Assembly: GCA_008704415.1 (NCBI GenBank)
Contig: VXIS01000021.1
Span: forward strand, 216,953 to 280,952
Direction of reading: 5' to 3'
Length of the DNA stretch: 64,000 bases
Source of the DNA: Sphaerosporella brunnea
Taxonomy: Eukaryota; Ascomycota; Pezizomycetes; Pezizales; Pyronemataceae
Program-made: the position numbers and the translations under genes
In this document: positions 1 to 10,429 of the stretch, one piece after another
Layout: every line of letters starts with the position of its first letter
How positions within the stretch are numbered: the first letter of the stretch is position 1
The notes under the pieces: generated by a model
What the model saw: the letters and a program-made list of their open reading frames with translations, nothing else
Told to the model about the DNA's origin: nothing
The model's database searches: none

Positions 1-287
1 CCCGTCACGCGCGCCAGGACAACAACGGACTCGTCGTCGTCATCCAGGTCTGGTATCTCGAACGACAAGGCGAGCATCTGAAACAGCAGTTTGAACGTGA
101 CCCTGAACGAACCTTGCGAGTGCTGATGGAAACCGGTCGTGGTGTACTCGCCGTGCCCGAACGACTTGATCAGAACGTTTTGCAGCTTCCAGAAATGGGT
201 ATACTTGGGGTATTTGGCGTTGCGGAAGGTCACGGTGGTTTCGGCTGCGCCGCCATCGGCAGGCTCTGTCTGGTCTGGAGCTGACAT
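1..287 (-). CDS. Hypothetical protein, 5' part (runs off the window)
   Basis: Reading the minus strand from an ATG at 287 gives 95 open codons with no stop before the window edge, so only the N-terminal part is present. The start sits in a good fungal context (CAACACCAATG) behind a CA-rich, purine-poor leader (about 288-370). The peptide starts MSAPDQTEPADGG, continues with an aromatic and basic stretch (NAKYPKYTHFWKLQNVL) and ends in an acidic patch (DLDDDDES). I recognise no family. The open frame, ATG context and amino-acid mix together support a real gene; no function can be proposed from this part. Confidence 0.7.
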   Translation of the reverse strand, partial: MSAPDQTEPADGGAAETTVTFRNAKYPKYTHFWKLQNVLIKSFGHGEYTTTGFHQHSQGSFRVTFKLLFQMLALSFEIPDLDDDDESVVVLARVT

Positions 288-1150
288 TGGTGTTGATGGG
301 TTTGAAGTTGGCAGATAGGATGTAAGAGTGGAAGTAGTCTCGGTAGTCGTGCGGATGTGAGCAGTTTTAGTAGTGGAAGCGGTGGTGGCGGTGAGATGGA
401 TTGTCAGTTGGTAGTCTTTATGTTTTAACAATGGGGAAGCAGTGTGCGAGGGTTCGTCGTCTTTTGTGTGGCTTAGGGTATATTCACAGGTTTATTCACC
501 GAAGTATCAATCACACTGGAGCATTCGAGGTTTTGTATACGCCGCAATAGAGGAGGCCTGAATGCTTGAGCATTCACCTATTCAAACTCTTCGCTACGTA
601 ACACTGGACCAGCAGAATTCGACGGAACAACCTACGACTCTCCCAGGAAACGGCCAGCGGCTACAATAATCAGAATCAAGGGCAAGAGTCACAGGAACCG
701 AACAGCGGATATAATACCAACTTCACAGATCTTTGATCCGGCTATCCGCCAGACAGGTACTTCGGCCGTGTAACAGACGCCAGCTTGACAAACAGTTGGT
801 CAAAGACCACGAAGGGTCAAAGATGCCGCCCACCATCGGAATAGCGACTCTCATCCTCGCACCCGAACCCTTGACCTTTCATGCAATGATTTGGAGCCGA
901 AACCGCCTCAGCGTTAGGTTTCCAGCCACACTGACTGGTTTATGAGTATCCATCACAGCGTCCACCCACAATGAAACCCAGGTTTCCCACCGCGACCACC
1001 TCAATGGCAGCGCAATTCATGACATGCAAAAGTGACACCGCAAATCCACCGCGACTTTAGCAGATTCCTGCGAATAACGAAAGAGGCATCGGGACGATAC
1101 CATGACGGAAGAGGTGGACGCAACACAGACCCCTATGCATCAGGCACGCC
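288..1150. other. Intergenic, no gene seen
   Basis: The first 100 bases are the CA-rich leader of the edge gene on the minus strand. The rest holds only short frames in all six readings, with no splice-site pairs or repeats that I could recognise. Confidence 0.4.
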
Positions 1151-1216
1151 ATGCACGGGCGAAGAGCCGGCGTCAGTAACCGCAGCAGGTTCAAATGAAC
1201 CAACTGACACAGGACC

Positions 1217-1396
1217 ATGTATGAAGAAAGAGCTGAGTTCGAAATGCAACAGCCGGTTGTGTACCATGTGGTGGTGGAGGCAATCGTCGTATCTCGCCAG
1301 CAGCAGATAAAGCCGGCGGCAGCTCTAGGAGCGACACTTGACGCAGCCATCAACGCCGACACCAGGCGGGAGAGAGGTGGTACCGAAACGCAGTAA
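1217..1396 (+). pseudogene. Coding-like fragment, glutamine/valine-rich, frameshifted
   Basis: A 59-codon frame starts MYEERAEFEMQQPVVYHVV and runs to TAA at 1394-1396 with Gln, Val and Ala-rich, charged sequence unlike random translation. Upstream, the adjoining frame reads QQVQMNQLTQDHV and joins smoothly if one base is removed near 1217-1222, suggesting a 1-nt frameshift in a longer former gene. No family is recognised. It lies just upstream of a dispersed repeat and a gag-like relic, so it may derive from a retroelement (inference). Confidence 0.3.
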
Positions 1397-1634
1397 CAAC
1401 CGACGTGCATGCGTCCAAGATCCGATTTTCGAGGGAATGTGGATGGCATGGCTTCGGGCGAGAGCAGCGGTAGCCAGCCCCGCAGCAGATTCGATTCCGT
1501 CCGAGGTGACTGAATCAAAACACGGAGCTTCTCGCAAGGTGACCTATTCAAGCATCCATTTATAACACTCTCGCTCGTCGGGCAGAATGATAGAAAGCCC
1601 GCGGCCATGCACGGTATTGACCAGTGTTCCTGAC

Positions 1635-2095
1635 AGTCCAGTTCCACCAGTCCTGAGCGCGGACTGGAAATGGACCACATCATGCAGTCCACTCCGATTG
1701 ATTGCCCCGGACCAGCAGTCCTTTGGAGGGGTATGGACTGGACCGCCTGCACGCGATCCATTCGACTGGGTCCTTCCTTCGGAGTGATGTATTACATCAG
1801 GATTTTATATACAAACCGCCCGCATTAACGTATCCTCCGCGCGTTCCAAAACTCCTTTATGCCTCATGCTCAGGCTATCCAACCGTGCCCCCATTGAGAT
1901 CCTGCATATAGAGCGCATTTAACATCTCCCCAAGCTCTGTAATCTCAGCATGGCTCGCGCTGATGAGCCCATCCCGGTACTCAGGGTCCAATCTGGCACG
2001 TAGTGAGTGACTTAGAGTTTGATGACGATAAGAGTTTTTATTCAGGGTCTCAGGGCCCAGCCGCGAATGAGAAGCGCGTTGATGGATGCATTGCA
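1635..2095. repeat. Dispersed LTR-sized repeat, copy 1
   Basis: About 450 bp that aligns by eye with 10008-10425. Shared blocks are a GGACCAG/CAGTCC-rich head, TTTTATATACAAACCGCC, CCTTTATGCCT, AGAGCGCATT, ACATCTCC and a CTGATGAGCCCAT block, in the same order with small indels. More diverged copies lie at 33990-34480 and 52145-52400. The length and single-block structure would suit a solo LTR, but terminal TG/CA and target duplications were not established. Confidence 0.65.
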
Positions 2096-2229
2096 TTGAT
2101 GCGGCTACTGCCGCCGGCGTCGCCGGGACTGACGGGGGCTGTTTGTTGGTCTTGGTGCCCTTCATGGGGCTGATCAGCGTTGCGTTGGCTGAGGAAAGCA
2201 TTGGTGGCCGGATCCGGACCGGTTGAGTC

Positions 2230-2781
2230 TTAGGGTGCTACCTGCGCGGCCTGCATTGCCGCCTTGGGCACAGGACAGGCCGTGCCAGTGGCCGAATGCC
2301 CGCTGTGGCACTTAGGACACTGCAGGGCGGATTTGGCGTGAGCACAGCAAGAGCACTTCTTTTCGCTGCAGACCTCACACCCTATGACGTTGCATTGATG
2401 GTTGGCGGTTTGGTGGCCCTTGCTGCAATGAGTTCATCTTGACGGGGTTTCGCACCTATGCGTCAGGTGCCACCAGCCCCAGCGGTTTTGGCAGAAGGCA
2501 TCCGGCCCGGCTTCGGCGTAGAGTTCCACCTTGAGGTGGCGATCTGGTGAGGAGAGGCCCTTCTTGGTGTCCGGCATACCTATGCCATGGTCTCCGATCG
2601 CACAGATCACTGAGCTCATCTCAATGGCTCCTGCGTCCATGCGCGCTCGGGCATCTTTCTCGCTTGTGAGCCAGCGCGCTCTCGTGAGGGTTGCGGGGCC
2701 GTCGTTGTCAGTAAGAAGCTCGTCTCGTAGCATGTCGAGCTTGCCGGCATATCGGCGACTGTCGATGCCGTAAACCTCCAC
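2230..2781 (-). pseudogene. Decayed gag-like ORF with zinc-knuckle Cys/His cluster
   Basis: The minus strand from about 2781 reads a charged helical-looking segment (MEVYGIDSRRYAGKLDMLRD...) and then FCQNRWGWWHLTHRC, a CCHC-like start. After a frameshift or stop near 2434 the frame resumes as HCSKGHQTANHQCN, CEVCSEKKCSCC and CPKCHSGHSATGTAC, ending with TAA at 2232-2230. Repeated C-x2-C-xn-H-xn-C spacing after a helical region is typical of gag/ORF1 proteins of fungal LINE and LTR elements. No reverse transcriptase follows on this strand in the window, so it is a fragment. The element class is inferred. Confidence 0.45.
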
Positions 2782-2934
2782 TCTGACCCACTCGTCGTTG
2801 CAGTTTACCGCAATGATTGCCGTGCGTGCTGGCGTTAGATGCTGACGTAAGTCGATCTCCCAACGTGAGTCTCTCGTTTCATTCCTATATCCCGCTGCGA
2901 CTTGTTTCCAGCACTAACCATCGTTGCATTGCAG

Positions 2935-3344
2935 CATCAATCGCCACACATCCCACAGCCCCTTCCGACGCCGCCCCCATGCTCTCACCCCTGATTGCAC
3001 CGCGCGTTGACGCCGCCCCCACACGCAGTGCCGCACGGCTTGCGGCTAACTGGTGTGAAACTCAGCAAAATGGCTGGACGGGGTATTTCAGTGAGCCGGA
3101 ATTTCTCCTTCAGGAGGGTGGTTGTCGAAATTGGAAAGGGTACGAGCGCAACGATCAGCACATAAAGCCGACTTCTACCTCACCGGGACTGGCGGGGGTA
3201 GTCCCTGGGAACGCCATCGAACATCTGCAGAAAGAAAAGCTCAAGGACCACAGTTCTGGGTCGGTGGAGCTGTGGCGTCACACTGTTCAGGGGATTCATC
3301 GTGTGGTATGTACTTCGGGTTGGGCCTGGGACGGACGGGGTTGA
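2935..3344 (+). CDS. Coding exon with a convincing 3' splice site, unknown product
   Basis: The frame open to TGA at 3342-3344 is protein-like (ANWCETQQNGWTGYF, PEFLLQEGGCRNWKGYER). It follows an excellent intron end: GTGAGT at 2865, branch CACTAAC at 2912-2918, and TTGCAG ending at 2934. The apparent donor phase does not match a simple join, so exon 1 is unresolved. The gag-like relic lies immediately upstream on the other strand and may have disrupted the 5' part. An internal ATG at 2981 could start a shorter product. Family unknown. Confidence 0.35.
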
Positions 3345-3545
3345 TCACTCCTATGTGGCTGGAACGGGATGTACCACTCACACGGGGCCAGGACGAGATT
3401 CAGCACCCAGACAGGGCTGGGACGGGATTTCTCACTCGGGCTGGGCTGGGACCGGGGACTGGAGACAGAGTGCGGCACTGGGATAGGGTGGGATGGGATT
3501 CATCACGCGGCGAGGTTTGTGATCGGGGTCCAACGGACGGGGCGA
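3330..3545. repeat. Degenerate GC-rich minisatellite (reverse orientation)
   Basis: About 25-30-bp degenerate units of the type GGCTGGGACGGGATTCATCAC, with CACTCG and GGGACGGG recurring. This is the reverse complement of the GTCCCAGCCCCGTCCGAGTG units at 31.1-32.0, 52.7 and 56.9-57.3 kb. It ends at TTAGGGTTAG (about 3546-3556), a short interstitial match to the telomere repeat, probably chance. Confidence 0.6.
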
Positions 3546-4090
3546 GTTAGGGTTAGCACTGCCAGTTCCAGGTGATTGTGGTGAGTCTTCCATACTTTTT
3601 AAGATGTGCTGGTAATCCGCCATCCGCATCCCTACAACTCACCGACATTGATAGCTCCGCACTACCTCTCCCCGTGCCACATGTCTGTCGTGCCAAACCA
3701 TTCACTCACTTCCCGCTGCCCCTCACCTCGCCTCACGCTATCATCCCGGGAACGCCCGATGCCCGCGTCTTCTTGACTTTGCGATCAACCTGGCTGTCGT
3801 CTGCCACCACAATACCTACAGCCGCACCCTTCCCTGCAACAATAAGCTTGGACTGCGCCCCTCACCTTGCTTTCACCTCGTTCCGCTTAGACGCGGTGGA
3901 TCACAACGAATCACGCTCCTTCTTTTCTACATGCCTTGGTGGGCGGTACCGCTATTTGCCAGTCACTGGTACGTATCCGTGGTACCAATCGACCAGTTGC
4001 ATCGCAATGGACATTTATCTGACGAGCCTGATAGGAATCACGGCATGGGTTGTGTGGGTCTTTCACTCGGACTGACTTGTTTTCAACCGA

Positions 4091-4133
4091 CAACTGTTTG
4101 CACGGAGAAAAGGGCGTCGTTGCGGTCCCTCGG
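4091..4133 (+). repeat. Hairpin-cassette core, variant subfamily (GAAAAGGGCGTCGTTG)
   Basis: CAACTGTTTGCACGGAGAAA followed by AGGGCGTCGTTGCGGTCCCT. It shares the CTGTTTGCACGG block with the main core at 4205-4284 but has GAAAAGGGCGTYGTTG instead of GAACAGGGCGTGTGT. Related variants are at about 42595 and 45234-45300. Confidence 0.6.
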
Positions 4134-4204
4134 ACTCTGAGCTCCCGATTTTGTGTGCTCCACGCGATGTGCGGAGTTAGGAAACAATTCAGAGATGTAA
4201 CAAT

Positions 4205-4284
4205 CGGTCCGTGGGTTTTCGTTCTCCCAAGGAATAACTGTTTGCACGGGGAACAGGGCGTGTGTAAGGTCCCTGTTTCTTTTC
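4205..4284 (+). repeat. Hairpin-cassette core, plus orientation
   Basis: Full-length core: CGGTCCGTGGGTTTTC, CTGTTTGCACGGGG, AACAGGGCGTGTGT, AGGTCCCTGTTTC. Just before it is GATGTAACAATCGG, matching the last codons and stop of the minigene copy at 60.8 kb (GCTGTAACAATCGG). The inverted repeats CCGTG/CACGG, CTGTT/AACAG and AACAGGG/CCCTGTT are all present. Confidence 0.85.
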
Positions 4285-4684
4285 GCTCGTCCGCGCGAAT
4301 GGTATGTCACAGATTGCCTCCAATGCACAAATAGCGTCTTTAACTCTTCTCAGACGCCCCAAACCAGAAGACGGTGATCACTGAAATACGCACCACGGGA
4401 GCGAACCTTGACGAGAAAGCTGGTCAGACTCATGCCGCTGATCCGCGGAATGCTGCGGTTGGAAGCCGTACCGACCGCTCCGCTTGCGCCCCCGCCCCGG
4501 CTATTGAGTCCCCCCTGTCGCCTCCGGAAAGGGCTTCAATAAGGCTGTTCGCGGAAACTACCTCCCGTCTCGAAACCTTCAGAAACGAAAAATCACACGC
4601 CCAAAGTAAGCGCCCCTGCATTGCACCCATATAATGTACTCGCTGTTCTTCGCATCGCGCGTATTTCCAGGCTAACATGACGAG

Positions 4685-5249
4685 ATGGGAAAATATACGT
4701 ACAAATACCTCGCTGAGGAGCTCGGTTTGGGCTCCGCCGAACTCGAAAAGCTGTCCGTTGAGTTGGAGGACCACTTCCAGGCCAACGAGGTGTGTTTGTC
4801 CAACAGGGGCAACCACACTAAGTTGAGCAAAGCGTTGGCAGGGCGCTTGATAGCTAGCAAGGCCCTGACCAGCGACAAGTGGTTCAAGAAAGTCCTCAAA
4901 CTTGGGTACGTTCCATGTCATCTTGTTTGACATAGCCATTATTGCTGATGCAACATGATGCTGTAGGGACCGGCTGGGTTTTAACACTGCGGAGAGTGGG
5001 GTCCCAGAATTGCACTCTCTCCACCTTCTTCTCAAGAAGAAAATGGAAGAGAAGCTGCAGGTCCGGCCCAAGCGGGTCATCACCCCGATGAACAAGCTGG
5101 CATCGGAGCAGGAGTGGTTGGCCTCCACCACCCTTCGTGATGCTGCCGCTCAGGTTATGTCTGCGGCTGAGATCTGTACCAGGGTGCTACTCTTGAGGCC
5201 GCAGCCGGCTAGACTCACAGCGATCCTGCAGGCCAGGAGAGGCAGCTAA
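4685..5249 (+). CDS. Two-exon hypothetical protein, founder-like member of the WFKK family
   Basis: Exons 4685-4905 and 4967-5249 flank a 61-nt intron (GTACGT...TTGCTGATG...GCTGTAG) and give 167 codons in phase. The protein begins MGKYTYKYLAEELGLG, is rich in Leu, Lys and Glu (probably helical), and crosses the intron at DKWFKKVLKLG. Introns of exactly 61 nt with the same ends, after LFKKLVGLG and WFKKLVELG, occur in two minigenes at 60.6 and 61.0 kb, so these are paralogues. A minus-strand copy of the promoter and N-terminus lies at 13.9-14.15 kb, and a hairpin core lies 400 bp upstream. The long minus-strand frame across 4430-5131 is a shadow. Downstream sequence (5222-5620) suggests the ancestral protein was longer. 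Function unknown. Confidence 0.65.
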
Positions 5250-5620
5250 TTAAACACCGCACTGACGGTGCCCGCCGTGAGAAGGAGGCTACCAACCTGC
5301 GTTACGATGCGGCAAAGGCTGAGCAGGAAGTGATCGCCGTCAACCTAGCGATGTCGAAGAAGCTGGCCGCACTCAAACTGGTGGCGACCGAGAAGGAGGC
5401 CGCAGCCGCCAAGTTTAAATTGGCAAGGGAGAAGCTCCTTTACGATTGGGTAGTCGCTGGTGGCTCAGGTTCTGCCTCTCCAACCCCCTCTGCCTCCTCC
5501 GCTGTCTCTGCCTCCTCCACTTCCTCTGCCCCCTCCGCCGAGTCCGCCTCCTCCACCGTCTCCATTGCTTCCTCTCGCCCAAGTTGGGTTCCGGTGCATG
5601 CAGGTCCCGGATATGGGTAG
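5222..5620 (+). pseudogene. Coiled-coil and Ser-rich tail, probably severed from the 4685 gene
   Basis: In the +2 frame relative to the preceding exon, an open reading starts in GQERQLIKHRTDGARREKE, continues as a Lys/Glu/Ala coiled-coil-like stretch (MSKKLAALKLVATEKEAAAA) and ends in a Ser/Ala-rich low-complexity tail before TAG at 5618-5620. No ATG opens it. It overlaps the last codons of the 4685 gene in another frame, and TAG codons occur just upstream near 5210. The simplest reading is that a frameshift separated the C-terminal half of one longer protein. An unrecognised intron is the alternative. Confidence 0.45.
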
Positions 5621-5639
5621 CTCCGGTCAGCAGACAGCG

Positions 5640-6300
5640 TCTCGTGGCCTGTTGGTGCGCAGTGTTCCTGCCCCGGGTCGTTCCACGACCCAGGCTCGTG
5701 GCGCCTTCGTTCATCAAGGTGGCTGACGATCTGGTCTCCGCGCAGCCACAGTTGCCGCATCGTTTTCCGGCCATAAGCGGGGCCCCAGGAAGTTAAGTCT
5801 GACTCCGGTTTATTTTATGCAACTTGTACTTATAGGTTGTTTTTCGGAATGTCCGTGGACACTCAGTGAATGGATGCCTGTCCTCGTCCCAATCGAAGCG
5901 CGCTCTTTAGATCTGTAGACAGTAGGAGAAACGTATGTATGACGTTTGATCAAAGTAGTCGAATGCAGCACTCGGGATTTCCTTAACCGTCTTTGGTTTA
6001 TGTGTTACCTGCTCTCCTTCCTATGGCGCTGTATCTTATCCCTGATGTAGTTTTGCCCCAAGGCGAGATATTCTGTTGCGGCTACCGCTTTCCAATGAGT
6101 GAATTGGTCTTATCTTCTCGGAAATATTGTTCAGCCACCACGCGCCCGCCTCCTGGGGCTTAAGACTCTACTCTCAGCAGTATATCCCCTGCTCCAGATC
6201 CTGAGCAACGCAGTTCATCCAGTATTGTACAGAAATCCGCTTGCATCCATACCGAACATCTGGTGGAGGCGGTTCGCCTTTGCAGTACCGCATGCCCTGT
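5640..6300. other. No gene seen
   Basis: Only short frames in all readings. The opposite-strand frames over 5415-5774 are shadows of the Ser-rich tail. No repeat or splice-site pair was recognised. Confidence 0.4.
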
Positions 6301-6309
6301 ACGTATCAT

Positions 6310-6540
6310 CCATTTTCGCGGCCTGTCCGTCCTCAGATTCCCATATATTCATCAAAAGGTAGACACCCATGTGGTGACCACCCGGCAAGCGATTATGATT
6401 ACAGCGCCACTCAATTGAAGTCGTCAGAAGAATCGTTCAATGCTGGGTAAGGCGGGAGCGCCATGCTAGAAGGTGTGAGCGAGAATTCCGCCACTGCAAT
6501 CATCAAGACACTTACACTAACGTAACGGTGCATATTGACT
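6310..6540. repeat. Dispersed repeat, uninterrupted copy
   Basis: Contains GTAGACACCCATGTGGTGACC, CGATTATGATTACAGCGCC, CAATTGAAGTCGTCAGAAGA and GTGTGAGCGAGAATTC in that order. The same order recurs at 48865-48960 and 49499-49590, where a 539-bp insertion separates the halves. Partial copies are at 48490-48600 and 49690-49760. This copy serves as the empty-site reference. Confidence 0.7.
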
Positions 6541-7135
6541 CCGTTGGGTAAGCGTGATGAGTACCAGATTTCACCCACCGTAGGCTGTTGCAGCCACATT
6601 TGCATCTCTCTGAGTAGAAACTGCGACAATCACCCCCACCACTTCCTCTTACCCCTGCAAATGATACTACCTATGACCACCACCCTGAACCTGAACCGCC
6701 TGGTGCTGCTGAACCAAGCCATTATACAGTTTATCGCTGCGCTATGACGCAGCAAAATCGGTAGCTGTCGCCATCGATGCTACCTCAAAAAGTGCGACAT
6801 CAATCCACCCGAAAACAAGCTTTAAATGATGTTCGTGGAACGGTTGATTCGCCCATAAGAACACGGTCGGAACCGCTGGCACGTATTCTTATAAAACGAA
6901 AGGTCTTAAACCGAGAATGGCTGGTCGAATACCATGTCGGTCATCACCAGCCACCCGTATCCTTAGAGAAAGACTATTCCTATATGGGTTCTGTCCGGTG
7001 CGTGACTAATCACAGTCATGCCTGGCCTCCACATCACGGCAGGTGTTCCTGTTTGCTACCAGGACGTCAAATGGTTGCCCCTCAAGAGCTTGGAGTACCA
7101 ACTTGTGACGACTAGTAGCAGTCAGTTCGCTCATG

Positions 7136-8720
7136 AAGCAGGCTCCAGCCCTCCTGCTCCCAGCGCTCTCATAGGATATGAGGTCCGGGTCCCAAATTTA
7201 GTTTCCACCCGTGAATTATCGCTTGTATTATTGTCGTGCGCTCGTGTCGGTAAAATGAAGATGTTGAGGTGAATGGGGAAGATAGTGATTGGGTCGTGGT
7301 CGTGTTAAGCAGGGCGGGGGCGATAGGGCTAGTATTGGTAGCGAGTTAGCAGGAGGTCGGAGACGGTCCAGGAACTTGCTCTTGCTCTTTATTCTGGATA
7401 AAGACCTCCTATCTCATTCCGTAAAGCAGGCACCACGCCCCCTACTTCTACTAGCGCTCTCCCAATAAATGTGGCCCGGATCCCGAGTTTTCGTATATCG
7501 TGACATATTGTTGCCGATGTTCACCCGCCATTGTGAAGATTGCGTAAAAGGAAATGTTTTTTTGTGCAGGCCAGTGATGGGATGGGGGGGCGGTATGTAC
7601 GGCGGTGGAGGGGAAGAACACCTGTTTTATCGGTTATTGAAGCAAGACCCTTCCCTGTTGCTCCTCCCAGCGCTCCCCTCATAAGATAGATATGAAGCCC
7701 GGGTGCCGACATTTTGCTGTATCGCTGCTGATGGGTCGTGGAGTAGGAGGTGGCGTCGAAAGGAGGAAATGTTGGTGAAGGCGATTGATGAGATGTGAAA
7801 TTGGCGGAAGTCTAGTGGTGGCGTTGGTCTGTATGGCGGGGATGGGAAATACCCATTATATCAGTTAATAAAGCAGGCCCCAGCCCCCAGCGCTCTGCTC
7901 ATATTATGAGCCTCGGGACCCAAATTGTTGCCGGGTTGGTAAGCGTGGCGAGGAACACCTATTATATCCGTTAATAAAGCAGGCCCCAGCCCTCCTGCTT
8001 CTCCTCGCACTCTGCCGATAATCTGAGGCCCCGGTTGCGAATTTGGTTTTCCCCAGTGAATTGTTGCTTTTTTTGTTGTCACTCTCGTGTAAGCAAAATC
8101 AAGGCGTTGAGGTGAATGGTGGAGGTTGTTGTCCAGCATATTGGTGATCATGAATATGCAGGGGCGGTAGACGCAGTGGAGAAACTCCTTGGGGTATCCG
8201 TGTCTTTGCATTGGATCGTTGGATCCGGCGGATAGATAGGGAGGTGGCCGTATCTGATGATTTCTTCCACAGCGGCATGTTACAAGCAGGAAGACAGCCG
8301 GCTGTGCGCTAGATTTCCCGGCGCCGTGCCGGTTGACGGGCAAGTTGCAAAACCTCCGCTACCAGCGTCCTGCCTGACGGGTATCTGCATTGTCACTTGC
8401 GGCCCACCAAGAGCTCAAGGCGTTAGAACCATGGGATTATCGGTCAATCTCACGGGAAGCCACCCCTTCTATTAGGTTTCTATCCCAAAAGTCCACACTT
8501 TGTATCCAATCCCGATAGAGTTATGGGAAATTCTCCAGCATTGGTATCGAGTCGTTTTGGGTGTAGTTGGAGGTTGGAGAGGAGGCAAGGGGGATGAACG
8601 GAGGGACTTCCACTTACTCTTTCTGAACAAACACCTGCTCTATCGGGTTGTGAAGCGACCCCCAGACCTCCTGCTTCTGCCAGCGCTCTCTCCATCAATG
8701 AGGCTCGGGTCCCAAGGTTT
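7136..8720. repeat. Array of diverged ~100-280-bp repeats
   Basis: A block of the type AATAAAGCAGGCCCCAGCC, CTCCTGCTTC, CAGCGCTCT, TCATATGAGGCYCGGGTCCCAA recurs at about 7136, 7420, 7640, 7868, 7975 and 8650. It is followed in several copies by a TTGTTGCTGATG-type and GAGGTGG-type tail. Copies are strongly diverged and spacing is irregular. No coding frame is shared, so this is non-coding repetitive DNA. Confidence 0.55.
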
Positions 8721-9207
8721 TTGTATGTCGTGGTTGTTGTGGTGTATCGTTGCTGATGAGGAGGTGGCATCAACAAGAAATGCTGGTGCACCGATTGGGA
8801 GGTGAGTTGTCGGGGGTCTCGTGGTGGTGGTAAGCATGACGGGCGGTGCATTCAGAAACTGTAACACTTCACCTTGACAACACCATAATTATGCAACGCA
8901 TCCCTGTTAGTACAATATTTATGGTATATTTACAGTATGTGATTCAGTGAGTAAGTTCCAGTCCTCGGGAGAGTTAGATCACCGTAGGACATTTGTGGAT
9001 GGTGATAGCAGTGCGACGTGGACCCCAGTGGCGACTGAAATGTTTCAGCCGCCACGGTCACGCACGGGCTGGAATACATAGAATTTATCACTGCTGTCGC
9101 AAGTATCAGACGTATCAAATGATAGGAGACCACTGCAAGTGCCTCTCACAGACATCACAAACATTAAACCTCAAGCTGTCTGTCGAATCAATATGAACAA
9201 GACAGGC

Positions 9208-9214
9208 TATATAG
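9208..9214 (+). promoter_or_regulatory. TATA box
   Basis: TATATAG lies 50 bp upstream of the ATG at 9258, a suitable distance for a fungal core promoter. It supports the choice of that ATG. Confidence 0.4.
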
Positions 9215-9257
9215 AGCCGGGGGTGCGCTTTGTTCACACAAAAACAGGCAACGTGAG

Positions 9258-9608
9258 ATGACGAACATCGACGAAATCGAAGATCATTCATTGGATAATA
9301 ATTCAAAGAGTGTGGGTCCGAGCTGGTTCATAGTAGTAAGACAAGAAAACCATCGCCTTGACCTTCATGTGTCGTCAGCACAAGGAAAAGTGGAAATCAG
9401 GTCAACTATTCACCGCATACGTGGCTATATCAACACCGAATACCGATCCACCACGCGAAGATGCTTATGCTGGGCTGGTCTCATCGTCTTCATCCTGGTT
9501 CTTGTCAGCGTGATTGACAAACCACGTGTAGGATTGCACAAGGCTGCCAGGTTTCGGTTGGGCCATGATACCCAATTCTTCACGGCAAAACGTCTGGCAT
9601 CAGGGTAG
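9258..9608 (+). CDS. Small predicted single-pass membrane protein
   Basis: ATG to TAG gives 116 codons. The N-terminal third is acidic and polar (MTNIDEIEDHSLDNNSK). Residues about 69-86 form one hydrophobic segment (CLCWAGLIVFILVLVSVI) preceded by TTRR and followed by a basic tail. A TATA box and a short leader precede the start. No family is recognised. One transmembrane helix with positive residues on its N-terminal side would suit a small tail-proximal membrane protein, but no role can be assigned. Confidence 0.45.
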   Translation: MTNIDEIEDHSLDNNSKSVGPSWFIVVRQENHRLDLHVSSAQGKVEIRSTIHRIRGYINTEYRSTTRRCLCWAGLIVFILVLVSVIDKPRVGLHKAARFRLGHDTQFFTAKRLASG

Positions 9609-9609
9609 C

Positions 9610-10007
9610 GGCGACTCGCGTTCAGTGATGATGGGCTCTGAAAGTCTGCTATACAGAGGCTCCGCGCCGCCTAAATGGCCGTAGATTCCGGGCTACGTCC
9701 GAGGTGCACAGGGAGATCGGATGCCGACCAGCCATGGCGCCGGAGAGCCGTGGGAACACTTATGGGAACGGCTCGAGCGATGCCACAGTGACTGCGCCAC
9801 TCTACGCCCCGGATTCCTGCGGAAGCCACGGCTGCGACCTGTGGCTGTTCAAGCGGTAGCGCCCGTAGAAAGCACCTGGACCCAATTCCATTAGTGTCAA
9901 CGCGATCAACGGTATGAAGGTGTTGGTCCCGCTGTACCCTGCTTTCCTGTTTAGCGCGCGATGCTCCATCGACTAGATATATCCCCGTTCACACCTGTGT
10001 TCCTCAC
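9610..10007. other. No gene seen
   Basis: Moderately GC-rich sequence without long frames, splice pairs or recognised repeats. Confidence 0.35.
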
Positions 10008-10425
10008 AGTCCAGTCCGACCAGTCGTGAGCGCCGACCGCACCTGGACAACATCATGCAGTGCCGGCCATGAGATTGCCCTGGACCAGGAGTCCTTGGAC
10101 CGCCCGCAGGTTACCCAGTCGACTGGATACTCCCAGCGGCATAATGTATCGCATAAAGATTTTATATACAAACCGCCCCCGTTACCGTATCCTCCGAGCG
10201 CTCAAAAACTCCTTTATGCCTTGAGCTCAGGCGATTGAACCATGCCCCATAGAGCGCATTCAGCATCTCCTCAAGCTCTGTATTCCCAGTATGACTCGCA
10301 CTGATGAGCCCATACTCAGGGTCCAATCTGCCATGTAGTGAGTGACTTACAGTTTGATGACGATTAGATTGTTTATTCACGATCTCAAAGCCCAGTCGCG
10401 AATGGGACGCGCGTTGATGACGTTC
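10008..10425. repeat. Dispersed LTR-sized repeat, copy 2
   Basis: Same orientation and block order as 1635-2095: CAGTCCAGTCCGACCAGTC, GGACCAGGAGTCCTTGGACC, AAGATTTTATATACAAACCG, CCTTTATGCCTTGAG, TAGAGCGCATTCAGCATCTCC, CACTGATGAGCCCATACTCAG. A few deletions distinguish it from copy 1 (for example, the ATCCTGCAT segment is absent). Confidence 0.7.
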
Positions 10426-10429
10426 GGAT

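Noticed and set aside
1057..1761. 234-codon minus-strand frame
   Set aside because: It runs into a dispersed repeat, has Cys/Ser/Leu-rich composition, and overlaps a better plus-strand coding fragment.
3546..3556. Telomere repeat TTAGGGTTAG
   Set aside because: Fewer than two full units; no array, so it does not show a chromosome end.
4430..5131. 233-codon minus-strand frame opposite the 4685 gene
   Set aside because: It is the antisense shadow of a two-exon plus-strand gene whose intron and paralogues support the plus reading.
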